Origin: Planctomycetota bacterium
GTDB lineage: Bacteria > Planctomycetota > UBA8742 > UBA2392
Assembly: GCA_020849795.1 (NCBI GenBank)
Contig: JADZFR010000036.1
Span: 1 to 64,000 of the forward strand
Length of the DNA: 64,000 nt
Direction: 5' to 3'
The notes below the pieces were generated by a model. It was not told the origin of the DNA. It saw nothing but the letters and a program-made list of their open reading frames with translations, and ran no database searches. Below, in pieces: positions 7,656 to 16,149 of this stretch. Numbering within the stretch: position 1 is the first letter of the stretch; each line of letters opens with the position of its first letter. The translations under genes were made by a program, and so were the position numbers.

Positions 7656-9866
7656 ATGAGCACCTCCGCCGCACATAAGACAGAACTTCGCGTTGACGGC
7701 ATGACTTGCGCCCATTGCGCAAAGACCGTCGAAAAGAGCCTGCGCGGCGTTGCCGGCATCAAGGACGCCAGCGCCAACTTCGCAGCCGGCACCGTGACCA
7801 TTGAGTACGCGGGCAGCCCGCCGGCCCATGCAGTGCTTGAGCCCGCCGTGACACGCGCCGGCTACACGCTTGTGCGCCAGGAGGTCAAGCGCGACCCCGC
7901 GCAGCACGCCCGCAACGAAGAACGCCGCAACCTGCTGCTGCTGTTGCTGGGCGTCGTACTCGTGACCCCCGTGCTGATCACGCACTTTGCGCACCTGCAC
8001 GGAGCAGCCTGGGACTGGATGAACGTCGCGCTGGCCGTTGCGATCCAGGCCACAGTCGGGCTGGATTTCTACAAGGGCGCCATCGCGGGCATTCGAACCC
8101 GCAACCTGGGCATGGATGTGCTGGTCAGCATCGGCATGGCGGCGGGGCTTGGCTACGGCATCGCCCTGGTTGCCTTCGACATCACGCTGCCGCAGGGCCT
8201 GGACAAGCACGTCTATTTTGAAGCGGCCACCCTGCTGGTCGTGTTTCTGCGCCTTGGCAAATACGTGGAGGCGCGGGCGCGCCGCACGGCGCTGACCGCT
8301 CTGCGCAGCCTGCTTGAGCTGGCGCCCGAGAAGGCCCGCGTGCGCCGCGCCGGCGAGGTCGTCGAAGTCGCGGCGGCCGACGTGAAGCTGGGCGAAGTCT
8401 GCCTGGTCAGCCCGGGCGGGCGTATTCCCGTTGACGGCGAAGTCGTCGCCGGCGAAAGCGACGTGGACGAAGCCATGCTCAGCGGCGAGCCGGTACCGGT
8501 TGCGCGCACGCACGGCCAGCCTGTGCGCGCGGGCACGATTGCCACCAACGGCTCGCTGGAAGTGCGCGCCACGGCGGTGGGCAGCGGCACCGCGTTGGCG
8601 CACATCGTGCGCCTTGTCGAAGAAGCACAGGGCACCAAGGCGCCGATCCAGCGCTTTGCCGACCGCGTAAGCAACTGGTTCGTGCCAGTGGTGGTCGTAA
8701 TCGCGCTCGTGGCCTTCGGGGCCTGGCTGATCGCCGGGGCCGAGTTTTCGCGGGCCGCCACGCATGCCATTGCCGTGCTGGTGATTGCCTGCCCGTGCGC
8801 GCTGGGCATTGCCGTGCCCGCCGCCGTGATGATCGGCAGTGGCGCTGCCCTGAAGCGCGCCGTGCTGGTCAAGAATGGCGCGGCACTGGAACGCATTTCC
8901 CGCGCCACGATCTTTGCCTTCGACAAGACCGGGACGCTGACCATCGGCAAGCCAAGCGTGCAGCGAATCGAGCGCGCCGACGACGTTACAGACGAAACGC
9001 TGCGTCCGGCGCTGGCAGTGGTGGCCCGGGCTTCCACGCACCCGTACACGCAGGCAGTCGCCCGCTGGCTGGGCAGCGAGCTGCCGACCGAACAGGCAAC
9101 GCTGCAAGTGAAAGAGTTTGCCGGGCGCGGCTTGGTGGCGACACACGCCGACATCGAATACGTGTTCGGCACATCTGAGCTGCTGCACGAGCGCGGCATC
9201 AGCGTGCCCGCCCCGCTGGCGGCCCGCGCCGACGAAATGCGCACCGCCGGCCATTCGGTAAGCCTGCTTGCCGTCGGTGGGCGCGTGCAGGCGGCGCTGG
9301 GGTTTGCCGACGAGTTGCGCGCGGATGCGCGTGAAGTGCTGTCAAAGTTGCGTGCAGCGGGCGTCCGCACCGTATTGATCACCGGCGACCACGATGCCGC
9401 GGCGCAGCGCGCGGCGCGCGAGCTTGGCATCGACGAGGTGCACGCCGGGGTGTCGCCGGCCGGCAAACTCGAAACGATCGACGCGCTCAAGCGGCAGGGG
9501 ATTGTCGCGATGGTCGGCGATGGCATCAATGACGCCCCGGCGCTGGCCCGCGCCGACGTGGGCGTCGCCATTGGCGGCGGCAGCGACGTGGCCAAAGAAA
9601 CCGGCGACCTGGTGCTGGTCAGCGGCCGCCTGTCAGACCTGACGCTGGCGATCGACTTGGGGCGACGCAGCCTGCGCGCCATCCGGCAGAACCTGTTTTT
9701 CAGCCTGGCGTACAACGCCATCGGCATACCGCTGGCGGCGGGCGCGCTGGTGTGGGCCGGGGTGTTTCTGCCGCCAAGCTACGCGGCGCTGGCGATGGTG
9801 TTCAGCGACCTGAGCGTGGCTGCCAACTCGGCCCGCCTTGCGGCCGAGCTGCGCCGCGTGAAGTAG
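7656..9866 (+). CDS. P1B-type heavy-metal ATPase (CopA-like copper exporter)
   Basis: This is a 736-residue membrane pump. In order it has an HMA metal-binding domain (GMTCAHCAKT near residue 15), two paired N-terminal membrane helices and further helices, an actuator domain with LSGEP, a CPC metal site in the sixth helix (379-381), the phosphorylation site FDKTGTLT (Asp about 422) and the GDGINDAPAL hinge. CPC is characteristic of Cu(I) and related transition-metal pumps. In the last helix the usual copper-pump motif MxxSS reads MVFSDLS, replacing the second serine with Asp, so copper specificity is probable rather than certain. No metal-responsive regulator is adjacent. It converges with the next gene, leaving only 3 bp between stops. 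Confidence 0.93.
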   Translation: MSTSAAHKTELRVDGMTCAHCAKTVEKSLRGVAGIKDASANFAAGTVTIEYAGSPPAHAVLEPAVTRAGYTLVRQEVKRDPAQHARNEERRNLLLLLLGVVLVTPVLITHFAHLHGAAWDWMNVALAVAIQATVGLDFYKGAIAGIRTRNLGMDVLVSIGMAAGLGYGIALVAFDITLPQGLDKHVYFEAATLLVVFLRLGKYVEARARRTALTALRSLLELAPEKARVRRAGEVVEVAAADVKLGEVCLVSPGGRIPVDGEVVAGESDVDEAMLSGEPVPVARTHGQPVRAGTIATNGSLEVRATAVGSGTALAHIVRLVEEAQGTKAPIQRFADRVSNWFVPVVVVIALVAFGAWLIAGAEFSRAATHAIAVLVIACPCALGIAVPAAVMIGSGAALKRAVLVKNGAALERISRATIFAFDKTGTLTIGKPSVQRIERADDVTDETLRPALAVVARASTHPYTQAVARWLGSELPTEQATLQVKEFAGRGLVATHADIEYVFGTSELLHERGISVPAPLAARADEMRTAGHSVSLLAVGGRVQAALGFADELRADAREVLSKLRAAGVRTVLITGDHDAAAQRAARELGIDEVHAGVSPAGKLETIDALKRQGIVAMVGDGINDAPALARADVGVAIGGGSDVAKETGDLVLVSGRLSDLTLAIDLGRRSLRAIRQNLFFSLAYNAIGIPLAAGALVWAGVFLPPSYAALAMVFSDLSVAANSARLAAELRRVK

Positions 9867-9869
9867 ACG

Positions 9870-10811
9870 CTACGGTTTCTTCAACTTTCTCCCGAACAAA
9901 CCGGCCACCCTGGCCTTTGCCAGCTTGCCCTTGAGCTTGAGCAATAAAGGCTGTTCGCCGCAGATCATGAGCGCCGTCTGCCATGCGGCCTTGGCTTCCT
10001 TGACCTGTCCAAGCCACAACAAGTGCTTGATATGCTCGTCATAAATGCGCGCGCGCTGCACCGCAAAGGCGGCTTTGTCAAAGCGCGGGTGCGCGCCAAA
10101 CTCGCGCTCAAAGTCATCCAGCACGCCCAGCTTGATATGGTCGCGCTTGACGTCGCCCTCGGTGCCGCCGGCGCGGCTCATGGTGGCGGGCGGAGTACAG
10201 ATCGTGGTCAGGGGCTGCGGCACCGCCAGGAACTGGAACTCAAGCGACGCCTTAAGATTGAAGTGCGTGTCCATGAAGTTCGGGTAGGCCGCAAAGCCCC
10301 CCACCTTCTCCCATACCCGGCGCGCGATCATCAGCGTCTGGACGTGCGCCCGGGTGTCGCCGCTGCACAAGGTCGCGAAGACCCAGCCCTGGCGCATCTG
10401 CGACGGCTTGGGCTTGGGTGCGTCGGGTTTGCCCTCGTGCACGTACTGCGTAAAGCTGACGCCAAAGTCGGGGTTGGCCCGCATCGCGGCAAGCTGCAAC
10501 TCTACTTTGCGCGGAAACCAGGGGTCATCGTCGTCGTCAAACGCCAGGAACTCGCCCTGCGCAAGCTCAAGCGCGCGGGTACGCGCCGCGCCCAGACCGC
10601 CATTGGCGGTCTCGATGTACCGATAACCGACCCCTGCCGCGCGCGCCTTTTCTTCGTAGCCCGCCAGCACCTGTTGCGTTTCGTCGCCGCTGCCGTCGTT
10701 GATCACGATCAGTTCAAGGGGACGGTGCGTCTGCGCCAGCACGGCCTCGATTGCCCCGCCCACAAGCTGCGGCCGCCGATACGTCGGGATCATCGCGCTG
10801 ACCAGGGTCAT
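9870..10811 (-). CDS. Family 2 glycosyltransferase
   Basis: This 313-residue GT-A fold glycosyltransferase has the N-terminal pattern VSAMIPTYRRP, a nucleotide-binding INDGSGDET segment and a metal-binding acidic cluster FDDDDDPW near residue 92. It probably transfers an activated sugar during surface-glycan assembly. It overlaps the upstream epimerase gene by 4 bp (ATGA), indicating coupled translation. Its basic C-terminal tail (KLAKARVAGLFGRKLKKP) closely resembles the tail of the GT2 at 13015-13971, so the two are paralogues that share a distinctive end. The donor and acceptor are unknown. Confidence 0.9.
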   Translation of the reverse strand: MTLVSAMIPTYRRPQLVGGAIEAVLAQTHRPLELIVINDGSGDETQQVLAGYEEKARAAGVGYRYIETANGGLGAARTRALELAQGEFLAFDDDDDPWFPRKVELQLAAMRANPDFGVSFTQYVHEGKPDAPKPKPSQMRQGWVFATLCSGDTRAHVQTLMIARRVWEKVGGFAAYPNFMDTHFNLKASLEFQFLAVPQPLTTICTPPATMSRAGGTEGDVKRDHIKLGVLDDFEREFGAHPRFDKAAFAVQRARIYDEHIKHLLWLGQVKEAKAAWQTALMICGEQPLLLKLKGKLAKARVAGLFGRKLKKP

Positions 10812-11728
10812 GTAGTCTCCAGCATCTCACGCAGCCCGTCGCTCAGGTTGCGCTGCGCTGTGAAGCCCAGTACGGCTTGCGCCAGCGTCGTGTCGGCCCA
10901 TGACTCGCGAATGTCGCCGGCCCTGGGCGGCTTGTGCTGCACGGATGGTTCGCGCCCGAGCGCGCGGCCCAGCATCGCCGCCAGTTCCAGCATCGTAACC
11001 CCGACCCCCGACCCGATGTTGACCGACCTGCCGCCAAGCCGCTCAGCGCATCGCAAAGCCGCCAGGTTTGCGCGCACCACATCCGACACGTGCAGGAAGT
11101 CCCGGCGCTGGTGGCCGTCGCCGTAGATCGTGATCGGCTGGTTGCGCCGCAACCTGTCGGCAAACAGCGTGACGACCCCGGCATAGGGTGAAAGCGGGCT
11201 CTGGCGCGGGCCATACACGTTGAAGTAGCGCAGGCTGACTCCTTCCAGACCGGATTCGCGCAGCGCCGCCTCGGCCGCCAGCTTGAACTCTCCGTAGGGG
11301 CTCAGCGGGTTCGTCGCTGCATCTTCGCGCACCGGGCATGTCGCGTCGCCGTAGACCGCCGCGGTACTGGCAAGCACAAAGCGTTGCACCCCCGCGGCCG
11401 CGGCCGCGCGCAGCAGGTGCTCGGTCGTGGCCAGCGTATCGCGCCGGCAGGCCTCAGGATCGCGCAGGCTGTCCGGCACGCCCACCCGCGCCGCGTGGTG
11501 CAGCACAGCCGCAACACCGTCGCAGGCCGATGCACATGCCGACGCGTCTTTCAGTTCGGCCTCGACAAGTTCAAATGCCGGATGGTTCAGCGCCTGGCGC
11601 AGGTTGTCGCGGCTGCCAAAGGACAGGTTGTCGGCCCCGCGCACTCGCAGGCCGGCGGCCAACAGGCCGTCGCAAAGATGGCTGCCGATGAACCCGGCCG
11701 CGCCGGTGACGAGGACAAGCTTGCCCAT
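10808..11728 (-). CDS. NAD-dependent nucleotide-sugar epimerase/dehydratase
   Basis: This 306-residue extended short-chain dehydrogenase starts with the Rossmann motif VTGAAGFIGSHL. It contains a Ser and a YGEFK (YxxxK) catalytic pair and a substrate-binding NVYGPRQ segment, as in UDP-glucose 4-epimerases and related sugar-modifying enzymes. The start at 11728 places the glycine-rich loop at the N-terminus; the longer open frame upstream is non-homologous. It probably supplies a nucleotide sugar to the surrounding glycosyltransferases. It is transcribed divergently from the GT4 gene at 11808, with about 80 bp for both promoters. Confidence 0.9.
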   Translation of the reverse strand: MGKLVLVTGAAGFIGSHLCDGLLAAGLRVRGADNLSFGSRDNLRQALNHPAFELVEAELKDASACASACDGVAAVLHHAARVGVPDSLRDPEACRRDTLATTEHLLRAAAAAGVQRFVLASTAAVYGDATCPVREDAATNPLSPYGEFKLAAEAALRESGLEGVSLRYFNVYGPRQSPLSPYAGVVTLFADRLRRNQPITIYGDGHQRRDFLHVSDVVRANLAALRCAERLGGRSVNIGSGVGVTMLELAAMLGRALGREPSVQHKPPRAGDIRESWADTTLAQAVLGFTAQRNLSDGLREMLETT

Positions 11729-11807
11729 GGACAGATCAAACCAGCACGGATGGGCGGCGTGAAGGGTGTGTAGCACTTGCAGCGCAGCGTCCCTAGCATG
11801 CGTGCCG

Positions 11808-12983
11808 ATGGGTGACCCGCCGCTGATCGTGTATCGCCACGCAATCGACTTCCCGAATGCGCACGCGCACTCTTTGCAGGTGATCTCGAACCTGTGCGCG
11901 CTGGCCGATGAGGGCGCGCAGATACTGTTTTCGGCGCGCACGTGGACAGCAGCGACACCCGGGCAGCGCTTTGCCTACTACGGGGCCGAGCCGCGCCCCG
12001 GCATCACCATGCTGGAAGCGCCCGACCGCCCCACGGGCATTCGCGAATGGCGCGGGCTGCGCAGCCGATGGGCGCTGCGCCGCCTGGTGGACCCGGCGCG
12101 ACGGCCGGTGTTCTACCTGCGCGACAACGGCCTGAACTTTCGCACGATCGTGGACCTGCTGAAGCTGCGCGACGCGCTGAATGCGCGCATCGTGCTGGAG
12201 TGCCACACCACGCACCAGGCCAAGCACGCCGACGACAAGAAAAAGCGCAACATGCGGCGCTGGAGATATGCCCGCAAGTTCGAAATGCAGGCCGTGCGCG
12301 AGGTCGACCTGCTGGTCGCGGTGTCGGAGGGGCTGCGCCAATCGCTGGTGCAGCTGTCGGGCCGCACGCGCCCCAGCATCGCCCTGCGCAACGGCACCGA
12401 CCTGCCCGCCCTGGAGCCTGCGCCGCTGGCCGAGCGCGCCGGCCTGGTGTACCTGGGGCATCCGTTTTCGGCCAAGGGGCTTGACGATGCGATCAAGGCG
12501 CTGGCGCTTGTTCCCGACGAAACGCTGACCGTCGTCGGCGGCCGCAACGATGAAGACCTTGCCTTGATCCGTGAGTGGGCGCAGCAATCCGGCGTGTCGG
12601 GCCGCGTGACCGTCACCGGCGCGGTGCGGCACGATCTCGTGTTTTCGCACCTTCTGAAAGCGCGGCTGGCTTTGCTGCCGCTCAAGCACGGCAGCGGCTC
12701 ACCGCTCAAGGCCTTCGAATACATGGCCGCGGGGTTGCCGATCGTGGCCACCGACGCCGAAGCCAACCTCGAGATCATGCGCGAAAGCAACGCCGGGCTG
12801 GTGGTGCCCGCGCGTGACCCGGCGGCGCTGGCCCAGGGTGTTGTCGCCATGCTGGCTGACCCTGCGCGCGCTCAGCAGTGTGCCGACCATGGCATCGCGT
12901 ACGCGCGCGAACACACATGGCGCCGCCGCGCGCGCCGCCTGCTGGATGAACTCGCCGGGTTGCCAGCGCCCCGCGACCGTTGA
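11808..12983 (+). CDS. Family 4-like glycosyltransferase (paralogue A)
   Basis: This 391-residue GT-B fold enzyme has a C-terminal Rossmann half with the typical GLVYLGHPFSAKGLDDAI segment. It has a GSGSPLKAFEYMAAGLPIVAT nucleotide-sugar-binding motif including the conserved Glu. Its N-terminus (YRHAIDFPNAHAHSLQ...AYYG) is strikingly like that of the enzyme at 19686-20888, marking them as paralogues within one cluster. The start at 11808 is preferred over 11766 because homology begins at LIVYRH. The next GT2 gene follows after 31 bp. Confidence 0.87.
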   Translation: MGDPPLIVYRHAIDFPNAHAHSLQVISNLCALADEGAQILFSARTWTAATPGQRFAYYGAEPRPGITMLEAPDRPTGIREWRGLRSRWALRRLVDPARRPVFYLRDNGLNFRTIVDLLKLRDALNARIVLECHTTHQAKHADDKKKRNMRRWRYARKFEMQAVREVDLLVAVSEGLRQSLVQLSGRTRPSIALRNGTDLPALEPAPLAERAGLVYLGHPFSAKGLDDAIKALALVPDETLTVVGGRNDEDLALIREWAQQSGVSGRVTVTGAVRHDLVFSHLLKARLALLPLKHGSGSPLKAFEYMAAGLPIVATDAEANLEIMRESNAGLVVPARDPAALAQGVVAMLADPARAQQCADHGIAYAREHTWRRRARRLLDELAGLPAPRDR

Positions 12984-13014
12984 TGGCCCGTGTCTGCGGG
13001 CCTATGCTCGCGTC

Positions 13015-13971
13015 ATGTCACTGGTCTCGGTCATCGTTCCCACGTTCAACCGCGCCACGCAGATGCATGTGTCGGTCGAGTCCGTGATCGCGCAGACGCA
13101 TCGGCCGATCGAGCTGATCGTCATCGACGATGGCAGCAGCGACGAAACACCTGCCGCCTTGGCCGGGCTTGAAGCTGCGGTGACCAAAGCCGGAATCACC
13201 CCGGTCTTCGTGCGCAAAGAAAACGGCGGCTGCGCCAGCGCCCGCAACCTCGGCCTGCAGCGCGCAAGCGGCGACTGGATCGCGTTTCTGGATGACGACG
13301 ACCACTGGTTGCCCGAAAAGCTGGCATTGCAGCTTGCGCGCCTGTCTGAGACCGGCGCGTCCGCCTGCTGCTGCCAGACGCGAAAGATCATCCAGCGCGG
13401 CGAAATCGTCCAGCCATCCACACCCGAGCAGCTCGTGCAAGGCCACGAGCCCGGCAAGTTTCTCGACGGCCGCAGCGACGCCCACCTGATCACGATTGTC
13501 TTCAGGCGCGAGCTGCTGCCCAAGGTCGGCGAATTTGACACCAGCCTGCGCGTTTCCAGCGACACGGAGTGGATCGCCCGGCTTTGCCACATCGCCGAGT
13601 TCTGCGCCGTGCCGCAAGTTCTGGCGGTCTATGAATGGAACCCAACGGCGCTCAGCCGCGTCGATGACCTGCAGGCGGAGTTGCGCCGCGATGAGGTGCG
13701 CAAGCGCCAGCTCATGCTGATCCGCGAGCGCTGTTCACAACTTCCGGGCTGGGACGACGCGGCGTGGCAGCGCCGCGCGGCAAAACAGTTCGACGAGATG
13801 GTCAAGCACCACCTGTACGTCGGCGACGTGATCGCCGCGCAATCCGCTTTTGACGAGGGCATGCAGCTGACTTCGGGGCTGGACCCGTTGCCGCGTTTGC
13901 GGCGCAAATTGCTGAAAGCCCGCCTGCTGGGCCCATTTGGCTGGCGCCTGAAGCACCCGAAGCTGGGGTGA
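13015..13971 (+). CDS. Family 2 glycosyltransferase
   Basis: This 318-residue GT-A enzyme begins MSLVSVIVPTFNRATQ, has IDDGSSDET for nucleotide binding and a FLDDDDHW acidic metal site near residue 93. It is homologous along its length to the GT2 at 9870-10811, including the basic tail (RRKLLKARLLGPFGWRLKHP). It is the second gene of the plus-strand pair beginning at 11808, and its end nearly abuts the converging methyltransferase gene (1 bp between stops). A role in surface polysaccharide or glycoprotein glycan assembly is inferred from context. Confidence 0.9.
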   Translation: MSLVSVIVPTFNRATQMHVSVESVIAQTHRPIELIVIDDGSSDETPAALAGLEAAVTKAGITPVFVRKENGGCASARNLGLQRASGDWIAFLDDDDHWLPEKLALQLARLSETGASACCCQTRKIIQRGEIVQPSTPEQLVQGHEPGKFLDGRSDAHLITIVFRRELLPKVGEFDTSLRVSSDTEWIARLCHIAEFCAVPQVLAVYEWNPTALSRVDDLQAELRRDEVRKRQLMLIRERCSQLPGWDDAAWQRRAAKQFDEMVKHHLYVGDVIAAQSAFDEGMQLTSGLDPLPRLRRKLLKARLLGPFGWRLKHPKLG

Positions 13972-13972
13972 C

Positions 13973-14812
13973 TTACGGCTTGCGAAACGCAATCACGCCG
14001 GACTGCGTCGGAAACGGCACGTGTTCAATGCCGGGAAACTCGGCTTGCCAGCGCCGCGCGATTTCCTGCTCGTCGCTTCGGCGGCCGTCATCCAGGTAGA
14101 TCATCGCGCCGGGCTTGAGCTTTTCGTACAGCAGGGGCAGCGCCGGGTATCGCGCCAGGGCTTGTGTTTCGCGGGGCGGCCCATCCACCAGCAGCACGTC
14201 GATCAACGGCAGGCTCGCGACGTCGATGTCATACCAGTTCCAGTCGCGATCGCCGATGCGCTGCGTTTTCAGCGGGGCGTGCGTCACCTGGGCAAAGTCA
14301 CTTACGCGCTGCTGCGCCAGCATGTTGCGGGTAAGGCCGGCGTATTTCGTCTCGTGGTCGAAGCTGAGCATGCGGCCAGTGCCCAGTTTCTTGAGGCACA
14401 GCCCGACAATGGCAGTGCTGATACCGCTTCCCAGCTCAACGACCACTGGCGCCTCGCGCGACAGCACTTCGCCGGCAAGGCGCTCGGCAAAGTCGGGCTT
14501 GATCGTTGCCTTGTTGAATGGCGGCAGCGGCAACTCGGGTTGCAGGCGGCCGTAAAGGTACACAATGCCTTCCAGCTGGCGCGTGGTGTCGTCGCGCTCT
14601 TCGCGCAGGGCGGCAAGGCCTTCGGTCAGCTGGCGCATCGCGCTGAAGTGCCGGCGCTCGTGGTCGAATGCAATCACGACGGCCGTGGCAATGAACACCA
14701 GCGTACCGATCTCCAGCGACCACTCGCCGAACAGCGCCACGCCGCCAACGGACAGCACCAGGATCGCGGCCAGCAACAACATGGCCAGCTTCACGGAAGC
14801 GCGAAACGTCAT
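13973..14812 (-). CDS. Membrane-anchored class I SAM-dependent methyltransferase
   Basis: This 279-residue protein has two N-terminal membrane segments (about 9-28 and 34-48), a helical linker and a C-terminal Rossmann-type methyltransferase domain. The SAM motif VVVELGSGISTAIVG is near residue 122, and a LLVDGPP motif follows, resembling methyltransferase_24-type O-methyltransferases. It presumably methylates a glycan or lipid-linked substrate at the membrane. It is the only minus-strand gene in this part of the glycan cluster and is flanked by genes on the opposite strand. Confidence 0.78.
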   Translation of the reverse strand: MTFRASVKLAMLLLAAILVLSVGGVALFGEWSLEIGTLVFIATAVVIAFDHERRHFSAMRQLTEGLAALREERDDTTRQLEGIVYLYGRLQPELPLPPFNKATIKPDFAERLAGEVLSREAPVVVELGSGISTAIVGLCLKKLGTGRMLSFDHETKYAGLTRNMLAQQRVSDFAQVTHAPLKTQRIGDRDWNWYDIDVASLPLIDVLLVDGPPRETQALARYPALPLLYEKLKPGAMIYLDDGRRSDEQEIARRWQAEFPGIEHVPFPTQSGVIAFRKP

Positions 14813-14927
14813 GGTATCCCCTCACGAAAAGGCGGTCAGTGTACGCCGCCTGATACCTGCCGCAATCGGCGCGCTTTACCGGCACCCGCATGGCGCTTAT
14901 GCTTCGCGCTTTCCGCCAGGAGCTTGC

Positions 14928-16127
14928 ATGGGCGCACCGCGCCTATTGGTGATTGCGGGCGAGTTTCCGGTGCCGTCGGAGACCTTTGTGGTCGGGCACA
15001 TCCGGGGCATGCGCGAGCGCGGGTTTGATGTCGCCGTGGCCGCCATCACCCTGCATCGCGACGCGCTGGCCCAGGCTTTCGACAACGATCCGCCCCGCAC
15101 CTTCGAGCTTGAGCCCCGCGCCGACGCGCTGCGCAGCCGCAGCGGCCTTGCCCGCTGGTGGGCCTTTCGCCGCATCCTGGGTGCCGGCCATGCCCGGCTT
15201 TTCCCGACAACGGCGGGCCGCAACTTGCCGGCGCGGGCGGCGGCCCTGCTTGAAGTCGCGCGCGAGTTCAAGCCCGACGCAATGCACGCCCACTTCGGGC
15301 CGCTGGGGCTGATTGCCTCGCCCGCCGCGAAGTTGCTGGACATTCCGCTGTTGGTCAATTTTCGCGGGTACGACTTTCTCAGCTACGCGCCCGGCACGCG
15401 CTGGCAGGATTACGCCAGCTTCCCGACAAACGCCATTGCCGTCGGCCACAGCGACTTCTGCGAGAACATCCTGCGCAAGCACCTGTCGATCCGGGTTCAG
15501 CACGTGCGTCGGGGTGTCAACCGCGACCGCTTCAAGCCGCCGACACGCCGCACCGCATGGGGGGCAAGCGCCGGCCTGCTGCTGGTCGGGCGCCTCACAC
15601 CCGGCAAGGGTCAGCACGTGGCAATCGATGCCTTGAAGCTGCTGCGCGACATGCTGCCCGGCGTTGAGTTCACGCTCACGCTCGCCGGCGGCGGCGAGAC
15701 CGGCGACGCGCTGGCGCGCCGTGCCGAGCTGCTGGGGGTCTCCGCTCAGGTCAAATTGCCGGGCCCGCTGGCCCACGAGGCCGTGGCGCAACAGATGCGA
15801 GGGGCCGACATGCTGCTGATTCCGTCAATGCCGCGGGCCAACGGCTGGGTCGAAAACTTCTGCACGGTCGCCAGCGAGGGCCTGGCCAGCGGCATGTGCG
15901 TGGTGGCAAGCAACCAGGGCGGCATCCCCGAGGCCGTCCGCGACGCGGGCGTGCTGGTGCCCGCCGGCAGCGCGCACGAGCTGGCCCGGGGCATCGCACA
16001 CGCGATGCACACGCGCACGCCGGCAGAGTGGTCGGCGCTGGCACTGGGCAAAGCCGAGAACTACCAGGACGCATGGATGTTGGACGACTACGAGCACATC
16101 ACGCGCGCAGCCATGCAGCGGACGTGA
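14928..16127 (+). CDS. Family 4 glycosyltransferase
   Basis: This 399-residue GT-B enzyme starts RLLVIAGEFPVPSETFV, a pattern common to GT4 enzymes of exopolysaccharide and colanic-acid (WcaL-like) pathways. It has the HAHFG segment, LLLVGRLTPGKGQH and a C-terminal ENFCTVASEGLASGMCVVAS motif with the conserved E-x7-E. The start at 14928 follows an AGGAG site. It lies 22 bp upstream of the asparagine synthase gene, so the two are probably co-transcribed. Confidence 0.9.
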   Translation: MGAPRLLVIAGEFPVPSETFVVGHIRGMRERGFDVAVAAITLHRDALAQAFDNDPPRTFELEPRADALRSRSGLARWWAFRRILGAGHARLFPTTAGRNLPARAAALLEVAREFKPDAMHAHFGPLGLIASPAAKLLDIPLLVNFRGYDFLSYAPGTRWQDYASFPTNAIAVGHSDFCENILRKHLSIRVQHVRRGVNRDRFKPPTRRTAWGASAGLLLVGRLTPGKGQHVAIDALKLLRDMLPGVEFTLTLAGGGETGDALARRAELLGVSAQVKLPGPLAHEAVAQQMRGADMLLIPSMPRANGWVENFCTVASEGLASGMCVVASNQGGIPEAVRDAGVLVPAGSAHELARGIAHAMHTRTPAEWSALALGKAENYQDAWMLDDYEHITRAAMQRT

Positions 16128-16149
16128 GACTCGTGTAGAAGGTCAAGGC

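Noticed and set aside
7635..9254. Long open frame on the minus strand opposite the copper ATPase
   Set aside because: It is a shadow of the strong GC bias of the ATPase gene; its product is low-complexity, with no homology that I can see.
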